Positions 40,001-48,187 of a DNA stretch of 64,000 bases are shown here, piece after piece. This stretch comes from [Clostridium] innocuum (GTDB lineage: Bacteria; Bacillota_I; Bacilli_A; Erysipelotrichales; Erysipelotrichaceae). The notes beneath the pieces are model-generated. The model saw nothing but the letters and a program-made list of their open reading frames with translations. It was not told the origin of the DNA and did no database searches. Location of the stretch: positions 2,976,001-3,040,000 of the forward strand of contig CP048838.1 of NCBI GenBank assembly GCA_012317185.1, given 5' to 3'. How positions within the stretch are numbered: position 1 is the stretch's first letter; each line of letters begins with the position of its first letter. The position numbers and the translations under genes are program-made.

Positions 40001-41422
40001 GATAAAGTCGAGAATCTCATCTATGCTGTCCGCAAAGGATTTCGCATTCTTCATATGCTCTTCCGTAATACCGGTCAGCTCCGTGGTAAAGGCACTCAGC
40101 GCCACCGGCGGCTTGATAAACAGCTGCAGACTCTTTATACAGGCACGATCCTTAACGATCTGCCCGCCGAATTCGATAATGTGATCAAAACGGCTGGATA
40201 AGCCGGTTGTTTCAAGGTCAAATACGCAATAGGTTCCCTTTTCCAGTTCAATGTCCTGAATATTACGAACAATCTGCAGTGCGGGATCCACCATATTCAT
40301 TTCCAGACCGTAAATCATTTTAAACGGTGTTTCTCTGCCCTTATTGATCGCCTCCACCTTATGCTGTGCCTTTGGAAAGGCCTGAACCACAAGATGATCG
40401 GTAATGGCGATGGCATCCATTCCCCACGCATTCGCCTGATCGATGTATTCTTCAATATTGCAGACACCATCCATTTCCGAAAGCTTGGTATGCACATGCA
40501 GCTCCACACGTTTTTCCTCTGCTTCATCCACACGCTTTACTTCCGCAACCTTTTCAATCACGTCAGGCATAAAGACAAGCTCCCGGGTATAGGCATCGTA
40601 TTCCGCCTTACCATAGGCTACGACACAGTCTCCGTTCTTTATTTCCGCCAGTACTTCCTTTGTGACGGCACCGCGTTCAAACCGCTTCATGATGATGGCA
40701 TCGTCGTCATCCCCGATCCACAGCATCTGGATATCACGTCCATTGCGCAGCGTTCGTGTTTCCGTTTCAAAGATCTTACCATGGATACGGATACCATGGC
40801 ATTCTTCCGTTATATCATGAATGGAAAACGGCACATACTGGTCCAGTCCCTTTTTCCCCTTCGGCTTAAAATTATAGCTTTTCTTTTCCTCATACACCTT
40901 CACCGGCTTCGCTGCCGCCTCACTTTTCACCGTGACCGTCGGAATCGGTGCGGATTTTTTCATTTCCTCAACATGAATTTCCAGCTGAAAGCCGCAGCGC
41001 TCCAGAAATTCCTGCAGCAAATGCTTATTCTGGATCGCCCGGTCGCGTTCCTGCTCATCCAGAATCTGATAGACAAGATATTTCTGTTCATTGATGGTCG
41101 GCAGTGATTCATGAAATATTTTCAGCTGCATATGCCGGGAGACAAAGCGTTCGATATAGCTGGATACCTCCAACAGCTCCGCTTCGGCCTTTTCAGCTGT
41201 GATATGCAAATCCACACTGCAGCGTGTCAGCTTTGTTAAACGCATACAGAAAACATCCCATACCTGAAACGGCAGTGGTTTCGGCAGAGAGATTTCCATT
41301 TTGATAACATTGGACTTCTTCATATATACCGGCTTCATGGTAAAGGTACCCTGTTTAAAATACTCCAGATCCGGATTGTTCTGTTCCATTTTTCTCACTA
41401 AATCAATCAGTTTCAGTTCCAT
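37076..41422 (-). CDS. polC: DNA polymerase III alpha subunit, PolC type
   Basis: The main replicative polymerase of low-GC Gram-positives, 1448 aa. Order: N-terminal domain, OB-fold, PHP domain (VELHVHTKLSEMDG near 307) interrupted by a DnaQ-like 3'-5' exonuclease (DLETTG near 420, HNATFDYNFL, HRADYDAEVL), then the polymerase core with catalytic PDIDLNFSG near 970. A zinc-binding CPKCHYV...CPNCG sits just before it, followed by the thumb and C-terminal HhH region. The exonuclease catalytic acidic residues are intact, so proofreading is expected. Start ATG 41422 follows GAGGG. It appears monocistronic. Confidence 0.98.
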   Translation of the reverse strand: MELKLIDLVRKMEQNNPDLEYFKQGTFTMKPVYMKKSNVIKMEISLPKPLPFQVWDVFCMRLTKLTRCSVDLHITAEKAEAELLEVSSYIERFVSRHMQLKIFHESLPTINEQKYLVYQILDEQERDRAIQNKHLLQEFLERCGFQLEIHVEEMKKSAPIPTVTVKSEAAAKPVKVYEEKKSYNFKPKGKKGLDQYVPFSIHDITEECHGIRIHGKIFETETRTLRNGRDIQMLWIGDDDDAIIMKRFERGAVTKEVLAEIKNGDCVVAYGKAEYDAYTRELVFMPDVIEKVAEVKRVDEAEEKRVELHVHTKLSEMDGVCNIEEYIDQANAWGMDAIAITDHLVVQAFPKAQHKVEAINKGRETPFKMIYGLEMNMVDPALQIVRNIQDIELEKGTYCVFDLETTGLSSRFDHIIEFGGQIVKDRACIKSLQLFIKPPVALSAFTTELTGITEEHMKNAKSFADSIDEILDFIGDSILVAHNATFDYNFLNDELARIGRPPIMNPVIDTLDLARSMQADRKGYRLGQIARSYGIRYDEDVAHRADYDAEVLAQTYMNMLNDLKHIKNLQELQDMQTAESFRKVRVKHVTILAKNMAGLKELFELVTLSHTSYLAYSSKSTNNIVAEPRILRSEIEKRRINGNLLIGSSCLNGEVFDMAQTRNEQTLEEVMQFYDYIELQPLENYRHLVERDSISSMERLKEILTSIVNAADKLDKLLVASGDCHYVQPGEKMIRDIYISSQAIGGVRHPLYIYNQEKRRKFKAPDQHFRTTKEMLKEFAWLGEQRAYDMVIKNTKRIADMIGEVKPVKDRLYPPDIEGSDQKLTDICYENAHKKYGPVLPEIVEKRLEKELASIIGHGFYVVYYISHLLVKKSLNDGYLVGSRGSVGSSFVATMSEITEVNPLAPHYVCPKCHYVKFYTDGSVADGFDLPDIICPNCGETIRGDGHDIPFETFLGFEGDKVPDIDLNFSGDYQPNAHAYTKEVFGDDHVYRAGTIGTVATQTAFGYVKGYEEEMGIEGSMRNAQVLHLAKGCEGVKRTTGQHPGGIIVIPLDLDVHDFTPVQYPANNPYAEWKTTHFEFHDIHDNVLKFDILGHVDPTAMKMLERMSGIDPTTIPMNDPETMSVFSKVDALKIDTSKSCEETGAAGLPEFGTPFVRGILELTRPTTFDELLKISGLSHGTDVWLGNAKDLIDNGTCTLKSVIGCRDDIMVYLLHKGLRPKLAFTIMESVRKGKGLKDEWIPEMKANGVEDWYIDSCLKIKYMFPKAHATAYVMMAIRIAWFKVHRPQVYYCMFFSIRCDAYDIETMIKGEQAIRRRMQEISDMLKNNETKKDVSKKDKDTFNTLELALEMNLRGYYFTNIDIMRSASREFIVDPENANYIIPPFTSIDGLGENVADTVVEARKQGAFLSKEDLQRRTALSGTLVKKMESMGVLEGMQDENQMSLFSF

Positions 41423-41803
41423 TGAATCCCTCTTTTCCGCTCCTTATATGATAGCATATTTCGCCCCTTTGAAAAAGTAAAATTATCGCTCATTTTCCGG
41501 ATGTGTCATATTCAAACCACGCGCGACCATTTTGTTCACGGCGCATGCGATGTTCAGCTGACGCTCCCTTTTTACTGCGTATATCCGCTGCGCTTTTCAC
41601 AACATCTTGTGCAGGATGCAAAAAGCAATCCTCATGTGCCGTAATGGATCAGGCGCAAGAAATTTTCTTCCCTGCACATAAAAAGGATACATCCCGTCCT
41701 TTTCGGATGTATCCGTATATCGCTGTTTAAGCAGTTAGCCGCACTGGCTCATCCCAATCGGACTTTGCGTTCCCCATTCACTGGTGGAATGCAGAAGGCT
41801 GCT
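41423..41803. other. Intergenic region with the redox operon terminator
   Basis: No gene is seen between polC and the FMN-binding gene. A terminator is at 41680-41714. A polC promoter is expected in the A/T-rich stretch near 41450 but was not resolved. Confidence 0.5.
41680..41714 (-). terminator. Terminator of the flavin/redox operon
   Basis: Minus strand: 10-bp stem GGATACATCC/GGATGTATCC (41705-41714, 41685-41694) followed by TTTTTATG. Confidence 0.8.
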
Positions 41804-42196
41804 TTACTGCGGCAGAGCCGCCTTTTTCAGTGCATTCTGTGCCGCCATGCGAATTGCTCTGCTGGATATGGTGGCAGAGGAAACATCATCAACAGCCGTA
41901 CTGTTTTGCTTCTGAATATCTTCAAGAATACGCTCAGCATCTTTCCCCATACCGTTATCGTGCTGAAGCAGTTCAATTCTCTGTATGGCAGCATTCTGAA
42001 TCCGCAGCCGCAGCCGTACCTGCACCAGACCAGTCTGACATTCTCCCTCATAGCTGCCATCCTGCAGACGGTTCATATCCACGGCTTCAAATGCGAGCGC
42101 ATCACTTTGCTGCTTCGTCTGATAGAACTGATAAGCAATCCCTCCCGCGCCAAGAAGAATCAGTACCACCAGAGCCTTGATGAGCTTACGCTTCAT
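41804..42196 (-). CDS. FMN-binding domain protein, membrane anchored
   Basis: A 130-residue protein with one N-terminal membrane helix (about 6-24, LIKALVVLILLGAGGIAYQF) and an extracytoplasmic FMN-binding domain. Its DDVSSATISSRA motif near 105 corresponds to the D-x-x-S-G-A-T-x-S/T site where ApbE-type enzymes attach FMN covalently, with Ser replacing the usual Gly. Such proteins pass electrons to extracytoplasmic acceptors. ATG 42196 overlaps the flavodoxin stop by 11 bp. It is the last gene of a five-gene redox operon. Confidence 0.85.
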   Translation of the reverse strand: MKRKLIKALVVLILLGAGGIAYQFYQTKQQSDALAFEAVDMNRLQDGSYEGECQTGLVQVRLRLRIQNAAIQRIELLQHDNGMGKDAERILEDIQKQNSTAVDDVSSATISSRAIRMAAQNALKKAALPQ

Positions 42197-42677
42197 GAGT
42201 CTGCCCTGCAATGACACTGTCAATCGTATCCCAGCGCAGGCGGTCTACAAGTACAGCGTCTTTATCCTCATACAGATGTTCCTGCTTATTCACCATGCGG
42301 ATGATTTTTCTTTCCAGAAAGCCCAGCTTCTGAAAGTCCAGTCTGCCGCCGATATTCACAGAAAAGGCAAGCTGCCGATAACATGCTTCTCCCAGATTTT
42401 CTGTGATGATTTTTTCCGGTGCAGCATCGCTCATACCGCACAGCAGCATACCGACGCTTTTCCCCGCCAGCTCCTTCGTATTTGCACGAATGCAGGCAAG
42501 CAGCTGTTTTGCCAGCCTGCCCGCATAAATGCTTCCAACACATACAATGCGCTCATAGCCTTCCCACGACAGTGCAGGGTCTGCTTCCTGTAAATCTGCG
42601 CAAAGCTTTTGCTGCAGATACGCTGCCACCTCTTCCCCGGTGCCATGCTTACTTTTATAAATAATCAGTGTTTTCAT
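42186..42677 (-). CDS. Flavodoxin-domain protein (HemG/flavodoxin_5-like)
   Basis: 163 aa. The N-terminal MKTLIIYKSKHGTGEEVA matches the FMN-phosphate loop of flavodoxins, with S-K-H-G-T-G in place of the usual S/T-x-T-G-x-T. IVCVGSIYAGRLAKQLLACI and VGMLLCGMSD follow as in the protoporphyrinogen-oxidase-like flavodoxins. It is cytosolic, with no signal peptide. It may reduce the quinone or flavin partners of this operon; the substrate is unknown. ATG 42677 with GGAG upstream is preferred over an in-frame start 24 codons earlier. It follows the tetR gene by 90 bp. Confidence 0.83.
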   Translation of the reverse strand: MKTLIIYKSKHGTGEEVAAYLQQKLCADLQEADPALSWEGYERIVCVGSIYAGRLAKQLLACIRANTKELAGKSVGMLLCGMSDAAPEKIITENLGEACYRQLAFSVNIGGRLDFQKLGFLERKIIRMVNKQEHLYEDKDAVLVDRLRWDTIDSVIAGQTHEA

Positions 42678-42767
42678 TTGTTCTCCATTCCCCTGCTTTC
42701 TGCAGGCTGCCTCATAGATCGTGATACTGTCTCTGTCATATGCCTGCATTTCTGACTGCTCTGCATC

Positions 42768-43385
42768 CTATGCTGTTTCATGCGGTCGCAGAGATGCCAT
42801 GATCAAATCCAGCACTTCCTCAATGACCTTATCCCGGTATGCAGGCACCGGCTGTTCTATGAGGATACGCTCCAAAAGACCGTATACACAGCACCAGATG
42901 CCTTGTGCGCGAAGCTCCACCTGCTCCACACTGAACTCGCCGCATGCAATGCCTTCCTCCAGACAGGTGCACAGCATAGCGATACTTTTTCGATGCTGGC
43001 GCAGATTTTCCTGCAAAATTGCAGTCTGCTTTTGTACGGAAGGAAGCTTGCTCTGCATGACGACCTGATAAAGCAGCGGATCCTCCAGCATCCCTCTAAC
43101 ATAACCAAACAACGTGGTTCGCAGCTGGGCAGCGGGAGATTTTTCAGATGCCATGGTCTGCTGTATGATGCACAGGATATTATGATATCCCTCCTGTACG
43201 ACCGCAAGCATCAGCTCCTCCTTTCCGGAAAAATAATGATAAATAATACCGGGTGTCTGCTGTATCATCGCCGCTATTTTACGAATGCTTAAAGCCTCCA
43301 TTCCCTGCGTTTCCATGATTTCTCTGGCTGCACGCATGATAAGCGCCCTGCGTGATGCTATCTGTTCCTCATCCTTTACGCGCAT
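42768..43385 (-). CDS. TetR-family regulator of the redox operon
   Basis: 205 aa. The N-terminal helix-turn-helix ALSIRKIAAMIQQTPGIIYHYFSGKEELML (about residues 33-62) is a classic TetR DNA-binding domain; the C-terminal helical ligand domain is unassigned. ATG 43385 follows AGGAGGAG and overlaps the upstream flavoprotein gene by 17 bp, so the repressor is inside the operon it probably controls. A 25-bp perfect palindrome at the operon promoter is the likely operator. The inducer is unknown; a redox-active or quinone-like compound would fit the neighbours. Confidence 0.88.
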   Translation of the reverse strand: MRVKDEEQIASRRALIMRAAREIMETQGMEALSIRKIAAMIQQTPGIIYHYFSGKEELMLAVVQEGYHNILCIIQQTMASEKSPAAQLRTTLFGYVRGMLEDPLLYQVVMQSKLPSVQKQTAILQENLRQHRKSIAMLCTCLEEGIACGEFSVEQVELRAQGIWCCVYGLLERILIEQPVPAYRDKVIEEVLDLIMASLRPHETA

Positions 43386-44025
43386 GCTTCTCCTCCTTTG
43401 CATAAAAGCAGATATGGCGGTCTGCTTTTATTTTCTTTTGCTGCTTGTGAATCGTATGATTCATTTTCAAACACATCAGACGGGCTACAAAGCCTGGGAT
43501 TTTCATTTCCGCCTGCTTTGAAAGCAAGCTGGCAACTTCCGTTTTATGCTGGACACAGGCAATCAGCTTCTGCAGGCAATGCTCCACCGGTACCGCATTG
43601 GGAAGACGCTTCAATGTAACACCGTCAATGATTGCCCCTCCCCCGATAATCAAGCCGCCCATCCATCGTTGCTGCATCGCCTTTGCAAACAGCTCGATAT
43701 TGCCGATACAGCAGTGATGCGTATGAGTGTATGGCATTCCACCCTGTGCGATTGCATATACATATTTGTTTCTCGACAGCTCTGCCTGATGCAGCTTAGC
43801 CAGTACCTCTACTGCATCCCCCGGGATAGCGTTCACATAACAGGGAGTGATAAAAATCCATGTATCTGCCAGCCCTGCAGCTTCCAGAAAGCTGTCCCAT
43901 GCAGCCTCGATATCCAGACAGCTCCACAGCTGCGTCTGCTCACCGAGCTGCTCCTGCATAAGTCTTCCCAACAGGGCACTGGTTCCAAGCCTGCGCGGAC
44001 TCAGATTCAAAATCAGTATGGACAT
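43369..44025 (-). CDS. NAD(P)H-dependent flavoprotein reductase-like protein (second gene of operon)
   Basis: 218 aa with a flavodoxin-like fold opening MSILILNLSPRRLGTSALL, close to the S-P-R-x-x-G-x-[ST] FMN loop of NADPH-dependent FMN/iron-sulfur flavoprotein reductases. FITPCYVNAIPGDAVEVLAKL near 75 is the second flavin loop. The C-terminal ~60 residues (MKIPGFVARLMCLKMNHTIHKQQKK) are basic and add a tail not needed for the fold. ATG 44025 follows GAGGAGG and overlaps the preceding gene by 13 bp. Confidence 0.78.
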   Translation of the reverse strand: MSILILNLSPRRLGTSALLGRLMQEQLGEQTQLWSCLDIEAAWDSFLEAAGLADTWIFITPCYVNAIPGDAVEVLAKLHQAELSRNKYVYAIAQGGMPYTHTHHCCIGNIELFAKAMQQRWMGGLIIGGGAIIDGVTLKRLPNAVPVEHCLQKLIACVQHKTEVASLLSKQAEMKIPGFVARLMCLKMNHTIHKQQKKIKADRHICFYAKEEKHARKG

Positions 44026-44507
44026 AGTGCTGCCTCCTCGCCAATATACTGTACACGCATGAGCGTACCCCCGGTAATACCATGGATCTCCTCCAGCCAT
44101 TCCTCAAACAATGCCAGCTCCTGTGGCGTCGCCTCTCCGTAAAGAAGAAATTCGATTTCACGCAGCGGTATTTTCCATCCCTTCTTGGTCAGCTCCCTGT
44201 TTTTTACGGTATATTCCGGATAGCCAAGCACCGCCATACGATCCAAAATGCGCTTGCACTTCGGACTGCAGCACCCAAAGCTCTGCCGGCATATGAAGAC
44301 CAGCTTTTCACATTGCGCGATTTTGGGATACAGCATCTGCATATCATCCGCAACTGCACATTCACCACCATGATGTATGCGACGTTCACAGGCCCCACAT
44401 CCCATACAGCCCTGCAGCTTCAACTCTCTGACATCCACTGTCTCCATCCCCAATTCATCGCAAAACGCATATTCCGTATCATTCAATCGTAATGTTCTCA
44501 CAGTCAT
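44013..44507 (-). CDS. Flavodoxin-like NAD(P)H oxidoreductase with N-terminal cysteine cluster (first gene of operon)
   Basis: About 164 aa. The motif LQGCMGCGACERRIHHGGEC (C-x2-C-x2-C) near residue 34 is the cysteine signature of iron-sulfur flavoproteins and NADPH-FMN reductases of anaerobes. A second Cys set (FGCCSPKCKRI) near 80 is unusual. The N-terminal strand that normally carries the flavin-phosphate loop is very short, so flavin binding may be partial or shared with the next gene product. Start is uncertain: ATG 44507, or GTG 44501 with better spacing to AGAGGTG. It lies directly downstream of the operator palindrome. Confidence 0.7.
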   Translation of the reverse strand: MTVRTLRLNDTEYAFCDELGMETVDVRELKLQGCMGCGACERRIHHGGECAVADDMQMLYPKIAQCEKLVFICRQSFGCCSPKCKRILDRMAVLGYPEYTVKNRELTKKGWKIPLREIEFLLYGEATPQELALFEEWLEEIHGITGGTLMRVQYIGEEAALCPY

Positions 44508-44516
44508 CACCTCTTA

Positions 44517-44541
44517 ATAAATTAAACACTGTTTAATTTAT
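44517..44541. promoter_or_regulatory. 25-bp perfect palindrome, predicted TetR operator
   Basis: ATAAATTAAACA-C-TGTTTAATTTAT: twelve complementary pairs around one central base. It covers the expected transcription start just downstream of the -10. TetR repressors typically bind such dyads; the only local candidate is the operon's own tetR. Confidence 0.85.
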
Positions 44542-44545
44542 GTTT

Positions 44546-44574
44546 ATCTTATCGTATCCCGGTCATTCTGTCAA
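44546..44574 (-). promoter_or_regulatory. Promoter of the flavin/redox operon
   Basis: Minus strand: perfect -35 TTGACA (44569-44574), 17-nt spacer, -10 TAAGAT (44546-44551), directly followed by the palindrome. Confidence 0.75.
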
Positions 44575-44698
44575 GATGGTTTCAGTAGATTAACAAAGCC
44601 ATTGTCTGTCATTCCTATCCACCACAATCTGCATAACCGTACAAAAAATGAACGCATAAAAGCATATTCGAAAAACAAGCAGGATGATAAATATACAG

Positions 44699-44735
44699 AA
44701 AAAAGATCAGGTACATGATAAAGACGAACCTGATC
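44699..44735 (-). terminator. Terminator of the antiporter gene
   Basis: Minus strand: 8-bp stem GATCAGGT/ACCTGATC (44728-44735, 44705-44712) and six T. Confidence 0.8.
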
Positions 44736-44799
44736 CTCCTGATTATTCTATTTTCAAAGCATAAAAACCATAGAAACAGGCCATACCCTCCGCTATTTA

Positions 44800-45756
44800 T
44801 TACATGGACAGTAAAATGCTTGTGACATAAGAGCCGAGTATCGCCACACTCGCCAACAGAACCAGGGCGCGATGCTTCTTTCCATATATAACCACCAGTG
44901 TACAGACCATGGAAAACGCACCAAAGCCGAGCAGATTCATTACCTGCGGTTCATTGACATAAATGCTTCCCTGCGTAAAGAGAACATCCGCAAAGCAGAG
45001 TATGATAAAATTGAACAGGTTACTGCCGACGATATTACCGAAGGATGCGTTGAAATTTCCAATCCGTACCAGATTGACAGAAGCACTCAGCTCCGGCAGT
45101 GAGGTAGCCACTCCCAGGAAGATTGCCCCGGCAACCGTAGCCCCCAGCTGCAGCTCCTCCGCAAGGCGGTCCGTTACCGTTGTCAGCAGGATACTTACGA
45201 TAACAAGTCCCACACTGTAACAGATAAACCGAACAGCAATCTGCCTTACACTCAGCGAGATGTACACTTCCTCCTCCACATCACCGCTGTCATCATTCCC
45301 CATGAATTTCACATTTACCGCATACACAAGCAGAATGAGAATGGACATCAGGTTGACCTTCAGAAAACTGAACCCAACCTCCTTCGGCATCATGATGGCC
45401 GCAAATACCAGGGCATACATGACCAGACCGAACCACAGCGTCTTGCTGTGTGATTTTGACAGTGTGGCTCTTTGATAACGGCGGGATGTAAACAGCATCA
45501 GTCCTCCAATGACACAGAGATTGAAGATATTGCTTCCCAGCACATTTCCCTGTACCAGATCCGGCTGATCCAGTGCCAGAACGGCAGTCAGAGATGTAAA
45601 TAATTCAGGCAGAGAGGTCACAGCCGCAAGCATGACACCTCCAATAAACGCACCGGACAGATTTGTTTTCTTATCCAGGCAATCAACGTAATACGACAGA
45701 CGTACAGACAAAAACACCACCAGTGCCGCCAATACGATATATTCAAGATACAGCAT
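44800..45756 (-). CDS. Calcium/sodium antiporter family protein (YrbG-like, CaCA)
   Basis: A 318-residue membrane protein built from two inverted halves. The paired alpha-repeats are GGVMLAAVTSLPELFTSLTA (near 40) with GNVLGSNIFNLC, and GAIFLGVATSLPELSASVNL (near 215) with GNIVGSNLFNFI. The acidic residues in the two S-L-P-E motifs bind the exchanged cation. About ten to eleven helices are expected. The ion (Ca2+, Na+ or H+) is not decidable from sequence. ATG 45756 is preceded by GGAAAGGA. It follows the aminotransferase gene by 60 bp and may be cotranscribed. Confidence 0.92.
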   Translation of the reverse strand: MLYLEYIVLAALVVFLSVRLSYYVDCLDKKTNLSGAFIGGVMLAAVTSLPELFTSLTAVLALDQPDLVQGNVLGSNIFNLCVIGGLMLFTSRRYQRATLSKSHSKTLWFGLVMYALVFAAIMMPKEVGFSFLKVNLMSILILLVYAVNVKFMGNDDSGDVEEEVYISLSVRQIAVRFICYSVGLVIVSILLTTVTDRLAEELQLGATVAGAIFLGVATSLPELSASVNLVRIGNFNASFGNIVGSNLFNFIILCFADVLFTQGSIYVNEPQVMNLLGFGAFSMVCTLVVIYGKKHRALVLLASVAILGSYVTSILLSM

Positions 45757-45816
45757 ACCATTTTCCTTTCCTTTTCCAGCAGCCTCCCTCGCAGAAAGCA
45801 GCTGCTCTTTTTCTAT

Positions 45817-47004
45817 TTATTCTATAGCTTCCCCCGACACCGCTTTGACAAACCGGCGCATGCATTCTTCAATCAGTGAACGCGGTGCAGCCATATTGAT
45901 ACGCTCAAAGCCCTTTCCCTGCGCACCGAACAGATAGCCTTCATCCAAAATCAGAGACTGCTGTCGCATCCGCTTCTCGAGCTGCCTCTCGTCAGGACAG
46001 TACGCACGGACATCCACCCACAACAGATAGGTTCCCTCACAGGGGGAAACAACAGCCTGCGGCAGCTCTTTTACCAGATAGTCACATGCATAGCGAATAT
46101 TCTGATCGATATAGGAATTCACCTGATTCAACCAGTCTTCACTTTCATTATATGCCGCCTTCGTTGCCGCTAATGCAAAGGAATTGCAGCTGTTCAAAGA
46201 CAGTCGGTTTCCGACAAACTCCTTCCAGCGCTGCTGATATTCCGGCTTTGTGATGATGATATTGCTGTTTTGCAGACCTGCCAGATTAAAGCTTTTGCTG
46301 GGCGCTGTACAGACGATGATTTCATCCTTATATTCCGGAACCAGCGTATGCAGCGGGATATGATGAATCCCCTCCCGTATCAGATCACAGTGAATTTCAT
46401 CACTGATGATCCATTTTCCATAGGTATGCGCAAGATCAGCCACCTGCTGCAGCTCTTCTTTTGACCATACCCGGCCTACCGGATTATGCGGAGAACACAA
46501 AATCATTCCCTTTACCTCATCCGCAGCCAGCTTTTCCTCTAAATCCGCAAAGTCAATCGTGTAGACTCCATCCGTATTGCACAGGGGACTTTCCACAACA
46601 CAGCGCCTGGTTGCCAGAATCTTATTGCGAAACGGATAATATACCGGCGGCTGAATCAGTATGCTGTCACCCTCCTCACTCAGAATTTCCAAAAGATAGG
46701 CGATAGCTGGAACGACTCCCCCTGCATAAAAGATGGAATCTGCCGCAATCGTCCATTGAAAGCGACGCTGAAACCATCCAGTTACACTGTTTCTGTATGC
46801 ATCATCAAAGCCGCAGGAGTATCCGTAAATCTGTTCCTCCACACGACGGTGCAGGGCCTCCTGTATCTCTGTGCTGCAGGGAAAATCCATGTCCGCCACC
46901 CATAGAGACAGCACCGTCTGTTCATCACTGCAGGCAAAGGGCTTATCCCATTTGATACATCCGGTTCCCGTTCTCGACAGAACCGTATCAAAATCATATT
47001 TCAT
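45817..47004 (-). CDS. MalY/PatB-type PLP-dependent C-S lyase/aminotransferase
   Basis: 395 aa, fold type I PLP enzyme of the MalY/PatB cystathionine beta-lyase subgroup. It opens YDFDTVLSRTGTGCIKWDK with WVADMDFPC, typical of this group. The PLP lysine is in CTAPSKSFNLAGLQN near residue 235, the substrate-side ILCSPHNPVGRVW lies near 165, and a conserved Arg follows near 370 (FERINMAAPR). It cleaves cystathionine or cysteine S-conjugates. ATG 47004 follows GGGAGG; an in-frame ATG nine codons upstream is less likely. Confidence 0.92.
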   Translation of the reverse strand: MKYDFDTVLSRTGTGCIKWDKPFACSDEQTVLSLWVADMDFPCSTEIQEALHRRVEEQIYGYSCGFDDAYRNSVTGWFQRRFQWTIAADSIFYAGGVVPAIAYLLEILSEEGDSILIQPPVYYPFRNKILATRRCVVESPLCNTDGVYTIDFADLEEKLAADEVKGMILCSPHNPVGRVWSKEELQQVADLAHTYGKWIISDEIHCDLIREGIHHIPLHTLVPEYKDEIIVCTAPSKSFNLAGLQNSNIIITKPEYQQRWKEFVGNRLSLNSCNSFALAATKAAYNESEDWLNQVNSYIDQNIRYACDYLVKELPQAVVSPCEGTYLLWVDVRAYCPDERQLEKRMRQQSLILDEGYLFGAQGKGFERINMAAPRSLIEECMRRFVKAVSGEAIE

Positions 47005-47031
47005 ATGTACCTCCCAAACAAGATCAATCAT

Positions 47032-47479
47032 GTACTCTCATACTGCATTATTATATCGTGTTTAAAAGCCCTTGAACAGAGAAAATACTGTGGATTTTCC
47101 CACTTTTTCGAAGCTGTGTCTGCAATGCTGTGCAAACAATCGCATACTGAAGGATGTTTTGAAGTTTTATAATTGCATGATGCCTTCATCGTACCCTCTT
47201 CTTCATATACAGCAATGCAGGACAATCGCATAATGTGCTAAGCTTTTTGCCTGTGTATACTGCTTGTACGAGCCATGGTCCAATAACCTACCGTGCCTTC
47301 CATGTGATACGCAACCGTATATGCCCGATAGTGCATACGGGCATAGTCACCGCTTCAGACATAGCTGCTGTACATATTATATACAGTCAGGTCGCAAAAT
47401 AAAAAAAGATTCCCATTTCGCTGAATGAAAAGCGCAGATGGAAATCTCCTTGATACCTGTATGGTTGAAAAGCAAGCAA
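47032..47479. other. Intergenic region with palindromes, no gene
   Basis: It holds a minus-strand TATAAT near 47052-47057 that may serve the C-S lyase gene, an 8-bp dyad TATGCCCG/CGGGCATA at 47320-47345, and the ABC operon terminator at 47401-47449. No ORF with a ribosome binding site was seen. Confidence 0.5.
47401..47449 (-). terminator. Terminator of the YtrA-type ABC operon
   Basis: Minus strand: long interrupted stem (GATTTCCATCTGCGCT pairing with AGCGAAATGGGAATC) followed by seven T. Confidence 0.7.
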
Positions 47480-48187
47480 CTATACTATATAGTAACGGAA
47501 TTCTTCACGGAACAGTTCATCAATGGATTTTCCTGTTTCCTGACGCACATCCTCTACTTCACTGTTCAAGACAATCTGTCCGTTTTTGATGAAGACAACT
47601 GTACTGAAGATACGTTCGATATCCGCAATCAGATGCGTTGCGATAAGAATCGTCTGCTCCGGAGAATAATTTTCCAGAATTGTATCCAGAATCACTTCCC
47701 TTGCGGCTGGATCGACACCGCCAATCGGCTCATCCAGTACGATGATCTTTGCCTTGCGACTCATTACCAGAGCCAGCTGAAACTTTTCCTTTGTCCCCTT
47801 AGACATCGTCTTGATGCGCATTCCATCATCAATTTGAAAACGCCGCATAATCGTCAGGCATTTATCCAGATCAAAATCCGCATACATATCGACAAAAATA
47901 GCCAGTGCATCCTTCACCTTCATCCAGTCTGAGAAATACGGCTCATCCGGCAGATAGGACACCATCGCCTTCGTCTCTGCCCCGATGCATGTTCCATCGA
48001 TTTTTACGACACCGTCATAATCCTTCAGCAGTCCGGTCATAACCTTTAAAAGCGTTGTCTTTCCACTTCCGTTAGGACCGAGCAGACCGATGATCTGCCC
48101 TCCCTCAAAAACCATATCCACATTATGCAGGGCCTGCTTTTTCCCATAGGCTTTGCTAAGCCCGCTTATTTCAATCAGCTTTTCCAT
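47480..48187 (-). CDS. ABC transporter ATPase (YtrB-like)
   Basis: 235 aa. Walker A is GLLGPNGSGKTTLLKVM near residue 35, the signature is weak (MSKGTKEKFQLAL near 130), and Walker B is KIIVLDEPIGGVDPAA. It probably drives the membrane protein encoded three genes upstream; the GntR gene between them matches YtrA-type operons, where such exporters respond to cell-wall antibiotics. ATG 48187 follows GAGAGG and overlaps the GntR stop by 17 bp. It is the last gene of its operon. Confidence 0.9.
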   Translation of the reverse strand: MEKLIEISGLSKAYGKKQALHNVDMVFEGGQIIGLLGPNGSGKTTLLKVMTGLLKDYDGVVKIDGTCIGAETKAMVSYLPDEPYFSDWMKVKDALAIFVDMYADFDLDKCLTIMRRFQIDDGMRIKTMSKGTKEKFQLALVMSRKAKIIVLDEPIGGVDPAAREVILDTILENYSPEQTILIATHLIADIERIFSTVVFIKNGQIVLNSEVEDVRQETGKSIDELFREEFRYYIV

